A stretch of 64,000 nucleotides of DNA from Azospirillum sp. B21 (GTDB lineage: Bacteria > Pseudomonadota > Alphaproteobacteria > Azospirillales > Azospirillaceae): positions 1 to 64,000 of the forward strand of contig NZ_VTTO01000022.1 of the NCBI RefSeq assembly GCF_008364825.1, read 5' to 3'. Positions 7,659 to 14,053 of this stretch are shown here, piece by piece. The notes below the pieces were generated by a model. That model did not search any database and had not been told where the DNA came from. It saw only the letters and a list, made by a program, of their open reading frames with translations. A program made the position numbers and the translations under genes. The first letter of the stretch is position 1; each line of letters begins with the position of its first letter.

Positions 7659-10223
7659 ATGAGCAAGCCCGCCTTCCCCGCCCTGCCAATCGATCCCGTC
7701 CTGCCCGCCCTCTTGGAGGCGCTGGACCGCCGCGGCACCGCCGTGCTGCAGGCCCCGCCCGGCGCCGGCAAGACCACCCGGGTGCCGTTGGCCCTGCTGG
7801 AGGCCGGTTGGCTGAAGGGCCGCAAGATCCTGGTGCTGGAGCCCCGCCGCCTCGCCGCCCGCGCCGCCGCCCGCCGGATGGCGTCGATGCTGGGGGAGGC
7901 GGTGGGCGAGACCGTCGGCTACCGCGTTCGCCTGGACACGAAGGTCGGCCCGAAGACGCGGATCGAAGTGGTGACCGACGGCCTGTTCCTGCGCCAACTG
8001 CAAGAGGATCCGGAGCTTCCCGCCGTCGGCGCCGTCCTGTTCGACGAGTTCCACGAACGCGGCATCGACAGCGACCTTGCCCTTGCCCTGGTGCAGGAGG
8101 CGCGCGGTGCGCTGCGCGACGACCTGCGCCTTGTCGTCATGTCGGCGACGCTCGACGCCGCCCCGGTCGCCACCCTGCTGACCGACTCCCACGGCCCCGC
8201 CGCCATGGTGACCAGCGAGGGCCGCGCCTATCCCGTCGAGACCCGCCACCTCGATGCCCCATCGCAAGGCACCCGCATCGAGGACGCCGTTGCCGCCGCC
8301 GTCCGCCGCGCCCTGCGCGAGGAGCCCGGCAACGCCCTGGTCTTCCTGCCCGGCGTCGGCGAGATCCGCCGCGTCCAGTCCCTGCTCGACCAGTCCGACC
8401 TCGGCCCCAACACCATCATCGCCCCGCTCTATGGCGACCTGTCGGCCGAGGCGCAGGACCGCGCCATCGCCCCCACCCCGCCCGGCCAGCGCAAGATCGT
8501 GCTGGCGACCTCCATCGCCGAGACCAGCCTGACCATCGAGGGCATCCGCATCGTGGTGGACAGCGGCCTGATGCGGGTTCCGCGTTTCGACCCGCGCGGC
8601 GGCATGACCCGTCTGGCGACGGTGAAGGTCAGCCAGGCCTCGGCCGAGCAGCGCCGCGGCCGCGCCGGCCGTCTGGAGCCCGGCGTCTGCTACCGCCTGT
8701 GGCCGGAGGCGACGCACAAGGCGCTGGCCCCCTTCACCACGCCGGAGATCGAGGACGCCGACCTTGCCCCGCTGGCGCTGGAGCTTGCAGTCTGGGGCGT
8801 CTCCGACCCCGCCAGCCTGTCCTGGCTCGACCAGCCGCCGGCCGCGGCGATGGCCCAGGCGCGCGAGCTGCTGACCGGCCTCGGCGCGCTCGACAAGTCC
8901 GGAGCCATCACCCCGCACGGCCGCCGCATGGCCGGCTTCGGCGTGCATCCGCGTCTGGCCCACATGATGCTGGCCGGCAAGGCGATGGGCCAGGGCGCAC
9001 TCGCCTGTCTGGTCGCGGCCCTGCTGGGCGAGCGCGACATCGTGCGTTCCCAACCTGGGTTCCGCGACGCCGACCTGCGCCTGCGCGTCGATTTGCTGCG
9101 CGGCGAGGAGCGCGGCGGCCAGGGCGCGGCGCGCGGCCTCAGCGTCGACCGCGGCGGCGCCCAGCAGGCGGTGAAGCAGGCGCGGCAGTGGCGCCGCCAG
9201 CTCGGCGTGCGCGACGACGACGCGATGGATTCGAACGCCGTCGGCATTCTGGTGGCGCTGGCCTATCCCGACCGCATCGGCCAACGCCGTCCCGGAGGCC
9301 AGCCCGGCGGGGTGGCGGCGCAGTATCGCCTGTCGGGCGGTCGCGGCGCCTATTTCCAGGATGCCGAGCCGCTGTCGGCCGAGGAGTGGCTCGCCATCGC
9401 CGACCTCGACGGCGCCGCCCGCGAATCGCGCATCTTCCTGGCCGCCCCGGTCACGCTGGCCGATCTGGAGGAGAGCTTCGCCGACGACATCCGCAGCGAG
9501 ACCATCGTCGCCTGGGACGCGCGCGAGCAGATGGTTCTGGCGCGCCGCCGCCGCATGCTGTTCGCCCTGATCCTGAAGGACGAGAAGCTGGCCAAGCCGC
9601 CGGCCGACGCGATGTCCGCCGCGATGATCGAGGGCATCCGCGCGCTCGGCCCCGCCTGCCTGCCCTGGACCGACGAGCTGCGCAAATGGCGCACCCGCGT
9701 GATGTTCCTGCGCGCGCGGGAGGGCGACGCCCACGACTGGCCCGACCTGTCCGACCCGGCCCTGATGGACGGCCTGGAGGAGTGGCTGGCCCCCTTCCTC
9801 GACGGCGTGTCGCGCCGCGCCCATCTGGAGCGCATCGACCTGTCGAGCGCCTTGCGCGCCCTGCTGCCCTGGGAGTTGCGGACCCGCCTGGACGCCGAGG
9901 CCCCGACCCATGTCGAGGTGCCGAGCGGCTCCCGCATCCCCATCGACTATGACGGCGAGGAGCCGGTGCTGGCGGTGCGCCTGCAGGAGATGTTCGGCCT
10001 TGCCGAGACCCCGCGCATTGCCGGCGGCCGGGTTCCGCTTCTGCTGCACCTGCTGTCCCCCGCCCGCCGCCCGGTGCAGGTCACCCGCGACCTCGCGAGC
10101 TTCTGGGCCAACGCCTACAAGGCGGTGAAGGCGGATTTGAAGGGCCAGTACCCGAAACACTACTGGCCCGACAACCCGCTGGAAGCCGAGCCGACCGCCA
10201 GGGCGAAGCCGAGGGGGCGGTGA
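7659..10223 (+). CDS. hrpB: ATP-dependent helicase HrpB
   Basis: This 854-residue DExH-box helicase of the HrpB family has motif I (APPGAGKTT, about residues 27-35) and the DEFH box (LFDEFHERGIDSD). It also has motif III (VMSATLD), motif V (LATSIAETSLTIEGI), motif VI (QRRGRAGRLEPGVCYRLW) and the HrpB-type C-terminal region. The family length is about 820 residues, which supports the ATG at 7659 rather than the longer frame opening at 7533. The substrate of HrpB is not well defined; RNA remodelling is assumed. The A+T-rich island begins 20 bp after its stop, so the gene is intact and the insertion lies in its 3' flank. Confidence 0.93.
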   Translation: MSKPAFPALPIDPVLPALLEALDRRGTAVLQAPPGAGKTTRVPLALLEAGWLKGRKILVLEPRRLAARAAARRMASMLGEAVGETVGYRVRLDTKVGPKTRIEVVTDGLFLRQLQEDPELPAVGAVLFDEFHERGIDSDLALALVQEARGALRDDLRLVVMSATLDAAPVATLLTDSHGPAAMVTSEGRAYPVETRHLDAPSQGTRIEDAVAAAVRRALREEPGNALVFLPGVGEIRRVQSLLDQSDLGPNTIIAPLYGDLSAEAQDRAIAPTPPGQRKIVLATSIAETSLTIEGIRIVVDSGLMRVPRFDPRGGMTRLATVKVSQASAEQRRGRAGRLEPGVCYRLWPEATHKALAPFTTPEIEDADLAPLALELAVWGVSDPASLSWLDQPPAAAMAQARELLTGLGALDKSGAITPHGRRMAGFGVHPRLAHMMLAGKAMGQGALACLVAALLGERDIVRSQPGFRDADLRLRVDLLRGEERGGQGAARGLSVDRGGAQQAVKQARQWRRQLGVRDDDAMDSNAVGILVALAYPDRIGQRRPGGQPGGVAAQYRLSGGRGAYFQDAEPLSAEEWLAIADLDGAARESRIFLAAPVTLADLEESFADDIRSETIVAWDAREQMVLARRRRMLFALILKDEKLAKPPADAMSAAMIEGIRALGPACLPWTDELRKWRTRVMFLRAREGDAHDWPDLSDPALMDGLEEWLAPFLDGVSRRAHLERIDLSSALRALLPWELRTRLDAEAPTHVEVPSGSRIPIDYDGEEPVLAVRLQEMFGLAETPRIAGGRVPLLLHLLSPARRPVQVTRDLASFWANAYKAVKADLKGQYPKHYWPDNPLEAEPTARAKPRGR

Positions 10224-10243
10224 GCAGTTATGCAGATGTACTA

Positions 10244-10324
10244 AGAGCGCCCATCAAAACCTCCCTTCGGCATGCTGAAGCCGTTGGTTTGCCTCAGGCC
10301 GGTTTGGGTTTTGATGGGCGCTCT
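10244..10324. mobile_element. 81-bp miniature inverted-repeat element 1
   Basis: The terminal repeats AGAGCGCCCATCAAAACC and GGTTTTGATGGGCGCTCT are perfect over 18 bp. TA (10242-10243) lies on the left and the element abuts the second copy on the right. The length is exactly 81 bp and there is no coding capacity. The termini resemble those of the IS5-family element at 12861-13716, suggesting mobilisation by that transposase family. Confidence 0.85.
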
Positions 10325-10325
10325 A

Positions 10326-10406
10326 AGAGTGCCTATCAAAACCCGGTTCTGATGCGCTGAAGCCGTTGATTCCCCTCAACCCCAGACCGATTCTGATCCG
10401 CACTCT
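10326..10406. mobile_element. 81-bp miniature inverted-repeat element 2, tandem with element 1
   Basis: This element has the same length and orientation as element 1. It shares the internal 12-mer CTGAAGCCGTTG at the identical offset of positions 32-43. Its ends (AGAGTGCCTATCAAAACC and GATTCTGATCCGCACTCT) are imperfect inverted repeats, so it looks older or decayed. TA follows at 10407-10408. Confidence 0.8.
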
Positions 10407-10445
10407 TAAGCGGTTTTTATGCTGGTCGCTTCACTTTCCATTCCG

Positions 10446-10474
10446 TTGACGAGATTAGATTTTAGATATATCAA
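10446..10474 (+). promoter_or_regulatory. Candidate promoter of the ariA-ariB-like operon
   Basis: TTGACG at 10446-10451 and TATCAA at 10469-10474 are 17 bp apart in A+T-rich DNA. They lie 45 bp before the first ATG and just right of the miniature elements. Confidence 0.45.
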
Positions 10475-10518
10475 CCTTGTCTAACTCGGCGCCGCTTTTC
10501 TTAACTAGGAGGTTGAAT

Positions 10519-11889
10519 ATGAAGTTAGTCTCATTCTCTGCAAAGAAGGTTCATGGGTATCTAAATTTTGATGTCAACTTTCTCGATGATGTAACGTTTT
10601 TAATAGGTATCAATGGATCGGGGAAAACCACACTTGTTCGAACGATTTATTCTTTGCTTTCACCCGTTTTCCTTAATCTTTCTTTCACTCCTCATGAAAG
10701 TGCCCTGCTCGTCGTAAAGCACAATGATGAGATAATCGAAATTAGTAGTGAGAGCATTGAAGGTAAGGTTAAAATCAGAACAAGTTCAACTAAATCCGAT
10801 CTAATTATACCGCCGTTTGTAATGCCTTCGACAGAGACATCCGCTAGATTTACTGACGTTGCTAATGGTTATTATAGAGATTTTAGAATGAAGCATGGCA
10901 ATCATGAGGTTCTAAAGCTTCTAAATTCTCTTCCAACACCTATGTTTTTAGGACTTGAACGCAAATCATCTGTAAATCGTCAGGGATACTCTACCATTGC
11001 GCGCAAGATGATTAACCCAGCAAAGTACAAAAAGAATGTATTTGCTGGAACTCTATCTGACAGCCTGGATGATGCCGCAGAACTTGCTTGGCAGAAATAT
11101 AGAGAGATACAGGCTGAGCAAGACAAATTACGTGATAAACTTAGAAACTCATTAATCATGAGAGCATTTGATTTTATTGATACGAAACCGTACGAGATTA
11201 GCACGTCGTATCCATCGAATAAAGAAAGAGATCGAATTGAAAAGCAAAGAAATTCCGTAAGAAGTACGTTGCTTTCTCTAGGGCTCTCTGAAGAAGAGGT
11301 CGGAAAGGGAATAGATCCATTTTTTAGAAGAGTGAACAGTATAATCCAAAGCCTACCGGCAAAGCCAATAGATGTTAATGAGATAATTATCAAAAAGGAC
11401 TCTGCAGTGTCGAGGAAGGAAAGAGAGGCGACGTTAAATTGGATTGTGAACAAATGGCAATTTGATAGAATTGGAGCTTTGGCTGATGTAATTGACGAAT
11501 TCGTTTCGGCATCCAGAGATCTCTATAGCCCAATCGAAGATTTTCTTGAAACTATTAATCCATTTTTCGAAGAGAGCGGGAAAAATATTATAATTGATAG
11601 ATTTGGCATGCGTGTAGCGATTGGAGAGATGGAACCGAGAGATCTGGAAACTCTTTCCTCTGGTGAGCAACAACTCGTGGTTTTGCTCACGCATCTTGCA
11701 TTTAATCCAGCAGCTCGGCGTGCTAATGTTCTTATTATAGATGAGCCAGAAATCTCTCTCCATATTGCTTGGCAGGAAATGTTCGTTGACGCTCTATTAA
11801 AATCTAGCCCTGAGACTCAATTTATTCTCGCCACTCACTCTCCATCTATCATTTTGGAGAGAGACGATAATTGCCGTGACCTTATTTGA
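10519..11889 (+). CDS. ariA: AAA ATPase, AriA-like subunit of a PARIS-type defence system
   Basis: This 456-residue ABC/SMC-type ATPase opens with KVHGYLNFDVNF and Walker A GINGSGKT (residues 30-37). Near the C-terminus it has the signature LSSGEQQ (about 378-384), Walker B VLIIDEPE (about 404-411) and the H-loop LATHSPS. A long helical insertion separates the halves. This layout and the VHGYLNFD opening match AAA ATPases paired with DUF4435 nucleases, that is, AriA of PARIS. In that family the ATPase senses a phage inhibitor and holds the nuclease until triggered. The ATG at 10519 has a strong AGGAGG six bases upstream; a TTG at 10477 is rejected. The DNA is strikingly A+T-rich compared with its neighbours, indicating transfer. 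The next gene starts 12 bases later. Confidence 0.8.
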   Translation: MKLVSFSAKKVHGYLNFDVNFLDDVTFLIGINGSGKTTLVRTIYSLLSPVFLNLSFTPHESALLVVKHNDEIIEISSESIEGKVKIRTSSTKSDLIIPPFVMPSTETSARFTDVANGYYRDFRMKHGNHEVLKLLNSLPTPMFLGLERKSSVNRQGYSTIARKMINPAKYKKNVFAGTLSDSLDDAAELAWQKYREIQAEQDKLRDKLRNSLIMRAFDFIDTKPYEISTSYPSNKERDRIEKQRNSVRSTLLSLGLSEEEVGKGIDPFFRRVNSIIQSLPAKPIDVNEIIIKKDSAVSRKEREATLNWIVNKWQFDRIGALADVIDEFVSASRDLYSPIEDFLETINPFFEESGKNIIIDRFGMRVAIGEMEPRDLETLSSGEQQLVVLLTHLAFNPAARRANVLIIDEPEISLHIAWQEMFVDALLKSSPETQFILATHSPSIILERDDNCRDLI

Positions 11890-11901
11890 TCGGGTGGAAA
11901 T

Positions 11902-12795
11902 ATGCTAAAGTATTCACCGCGCGCGGTGCCCGGACTTGTCAGAATATTAAAAAGGTACAACGAGATCACTATATTTGTTGAAGATGCGACATATAAGAAC
12001 ATGTATCAAATATACTTTGAGCGAATGTTGAAAGGTAGAATAAATGTAAGAAGTATATTTCCGCTAAACGGCAGGGAAAAAGTGATAGAAGCCGCAAAGA
12101 GCGGTAGATACAAAAGGTATGATCCGTGCTTTTTTCTAATTGATGGAGATCTCGATATTTTGCGGGGGATTGACTGCCCTCCACACGAAGGTTTAATCAG
12201 GCTATCTGTATATTGTTCAGAGAATTTGTTGTTTTGTGAGCAGGCGGCTATTGAATTAGCGTTTGAAAGTTCGCCAGATATGTCAAAGAGCGAAATATCG
12301 AAAAAAATTAACTTCAAAACTTGGAGAAAGGAGATTATCAGAAAACTGAAGCCTCTTTTCATATCTTATGCTGCGGCTCAGCATTTTAAGGTGACCGTCC
12401 AAACTGTTAGCTTGAACGCGCATGTTTTTCTAGAAGGGTCAGGTAGTGAGAGAGTTCTTTCTGAGAGAAAAATTAGCGAGAAAATAAGACAGGTTGAAGC
12501 TGAAATTCTCAAAAAAACAACATTGCCTGAGCTCAATAGATTTAAGAAATCTATTGATGGAAAGATATCTACTAACAATCTAGGTTCAACAAATTATTTT
12601 TCAGGGAAAACATATTTGATGCCATTACTATACAATCACTTGAGAGGAAAAACCGATTTTTCGGATAAGGAAGCCGCAATGAAGCTTCGACTCGCAAGAT
12701 ATGCCAGTTTCGAAATAGATGGAAATCTAACAAGAAGAGTTGAAGAAGTAGTGTCGAATATTGAGAAGAAGAGATCGGCGGCAAGATGTGAATAA
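11902..12795 (+). CDS. ariB: DUF4435/TOPRIM-type nuclease, AriB-like subunit of a PARIS-type system
   Basis: The protein has 297 residues. A TOPRIM-like acidic core is visible: Glu27 in IFVEDATYKN after the first strand, then Asp81, Asp83 and Asp85 in FLIDGDLDILRG. The DUF4435-like YCSENLLF segment follows. In described PARIS systems AriB is the effector released by AriA on phage attack; it cleaves tRNA and stops growth. The C-terminal half is helical and basic. It lies 12 bases after the ATPase gene, shares its A+T richness and almost certainly its transcript. The family call is by motif and context, not by search. An unrelated OLD-type nuclease is the main alternative, but the separate small TOPRIM protein argues against it. 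Confidence 0.75.
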   Translation: MLKYSPRAVPGLVRILKRYNEITIFVEDATYKNMYQIYFERMLKGRINVRSIFPLNGREKVIEAAKSGRYKRYDPCFFLIDGDLDILRGIDCPPHEGLIRLSVYCSENLLFCEQAAIELAFESSPDMSKSEISKKINFKTWRKEIIRKLKPLFISYAAAQHFKVTVQTVSLNAHVFLEGSGSERVLSERKISEKIRQVEAEILKKTTLPELNRFKKSIDGKISTNNLGSTNYFSGKTYLMPLLYNHLRGKTDFSDKEAAMKLRLARYASFEIDGNLTRRVEEVVSNIEKKRSAARCE

Positions 12796-12867
12796 TTACC
12801 TGATGAGGCGCTAAATTCAACGCGGTTAATACTCTTGCGCATACATTGAAGTGCAACCTAAGAGTTC

Positions 12868-13425
12868 CTAACAGAACCATCTCTGAACGAAGCGCCAGCA
12901 GATGAGGCTGGCGGCGATGTGGTGGAACGCGGTGAAGATGTCAGCACGGCGTTCATAACGGACGGCGATGCGGCGGAAGCGTGCAAACCAGGCCAGGGTT
13001 CGCTCGACCACCCATCGGTGCCTGCCGAGGCGCTCGCTGCTCTCGATGCTACGTCGGGCGATGCGCGGGATGATCGCTCGCTGGCGCAGCGCTTGGCGGC
13101 AGTGGGCGAAGTCGTATCCCTTGTCGGCGTGCAGCTTGGCCGGTCGCCGTCGTGGCCGGCCCGCACATTGGCGGATTGCCGGCACGGCATCGACCACCGG
13201 TTCCAGCAACTTGCTGTCGTGCCGGTTGGCGGGAGAGATTTTCAGGGCGAGCGGGAAGCCATTGGCATCGAAGAGGATATGCCGCTTGGAGCCCGGCTTG
13301 CCGCGGTCCGTCGGGTTCGGGCCGGTCTCCTCACCCCCCCCTTTTTGCTGGGACGGCGGCGCTGTCCACCGCAGCCCGTTCCCAGTTGATGGCGTTGGCA
13401 TAGCCGAGCCGGTCGAGCAGCACAC
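12868..13425 (-). CDS. IS5-family transposase, second reading frame
   Basis: This frame supplies the remaining DDE catalytic residues, Asp in HADKGYDFAHC and Glu in HRWVVERTLAWFARF, and the conserved core GKPGSKRHILFDANGFPLALKISPANRHDSK-type region. Its real use is as the C-terminal part of a fusion with the upstream frame. The ATG at 13425 lies inside the overlap and need not be a true start. The two frames together have the full length of an IS427-like transposase, so the element may be active. Confidence 0.8.
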   Translation of the reverse strand: MCCSTGSAMPTPSTGNGLRWTAPPSQQKGGGEETGPNPTDRGKPGSKRHILFDANGFPLALKISPANRHDSKLLEPVVDAVPAIRQCAGRPRRRPAKLHADKGYDFAHCRQALRQRAIIPRIARRSIESSERLGRHRWVVERTLAWFARFRRIAVRYERRADIFTAFHHIAASLICWRFVQRWFC

Positions 13426-13675
13426 GGTGCAACCGCTTCCAGACGCCAGCTTGGTGCCATTCGTGCAGTCGGCGCCAACAGGTCATGCCCGAACCGCAGC
13501 CCATCTCCACCGGCAGCAGCTCCCAGGGAATACCAGAGCGCAACACGAACAGGATGCCAGTCAGCGCCGCGCGGTTGTCCAGCCAAGGCCGCCCGCCCTT
13601 CGGCTTGGGCGGCTCAGGCGGGAGCAAAGGCTCAATCAGTGCCCAAAGGGCGTCGGAGACGAGAGGTGCAGCCAT
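13331..13675 (-). CDS. IS5-family transposase, first reading frame
   Basis: This 114-residue frame holds the N-terminal DUF4096-like part of the transposase (LSDALWALIEPLLP type, here VSDALWALIEPLLPPEP). It ends with the first catalytic Asp in AAVDSAAV. It terminates at 13331 immediately after a run of five A and eight G on the coding strand (13346-13334). The second frame overlaps and lies +1 relative to it. A fused product would need programmed frameshifting or transcriptional slippage on this run. Confidence 0.85.
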   Translation of the reverse strand: MAAPLVSDALWALIEPLLPPEPPKPKGGRPWLDNRAALTGILFVLRSGIPWELLPVEMGCGSGMTCWRRLHEWHQAGVWKRLHRVLLDRLGYANAINWERAAVDSAAVPAKRGG

Positions 13676-13718
13676 GCCCCTCTCAACAGCCCAAACGCCG
13701 TTTTGTTAGGCGCTCTTA

Positions 13719-13988
13719 CCACCAGCCACCATCCATGATAGGACTATAAGCCTCAATCTCCCGAAAAGTGTCCTGCATGCATCGCCACTGGTGCCACGCC
13801 CCCTTGCGCCCGTCCTCCCGCGCACCCGCCCCGCCGGATGGAACAGTGAACAGCCCCCGGAAAACCGTTCCAACCTGTTCCAAACGTTCCATCCGACCGC
13901 CGCAGGCCGGGTCGAACGCCCCGGATGGAACAGTGAACACTCCGCCGAAATCCGTTCCACGATGCTCCACCCACCCGACCCCGCCCCC
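13719..13988. other. Intergenic stretch between the IS and ppdK, no gene
   Basis: Short open frames exist on both strands but are low complexity and lack ribosome-binding sites. The content of note is the pair of 39-bp repeats listed separately. Confidence 0.55.
13834..13959. repeat. Pair of 39-bp direct repeats with GGAACAGTGAACA core
   Basis: Copies at 13834-13872 and 13921-13959 agree at 34 of 39 positions by eye. Each begins CCGGATGGAACAGTGAACA and ends CCGTTCCA. Further GTTCCA half-sites lie between them. They could be regulator sites or a decayed mobile remnant. Confidence 0.8.
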
Positions 13989-13991
13989 AAA

Positions 13992-14040
13992 ACGAAACGG
14001 CCCCCTTCCCTTGCGGGAAGAGGGCCGAAATCGTTTCAGC
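13992..14040 (-). terminator. Rho-independent terminator of ppdK
   Basis: On the minus strand the long stem GAAACGATTTCGGCCCTCTTCCC pairs with GGGAAGGGGGCCGTTTC around a short loop. CGTTTTGGGG follows. It begins about 15 bases after the ppdK stop. Confidence 0.75.
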
Positions 14041-14053
14041 TACCCGAACCGGC

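Larger units (their letters stand above)
12861..13716 (-). mobile_element. IS5-family insertion sequence (IS427-like), about 856 bp
   Basis: The ends are AGAGTTCCTAACAGAAC (12861 onward) and, read inward from 13716, AGAGCGCCTAACAAAAC, an imperfect inverted repeat. TA lies just outside each end (12859-12860 and 13717-13718). The length, the two-frame transposase and the TA target match the IS427-like group of IS5. The G+C content is like the host and unlike the adjacent defence genes. Confidence 0.85.
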
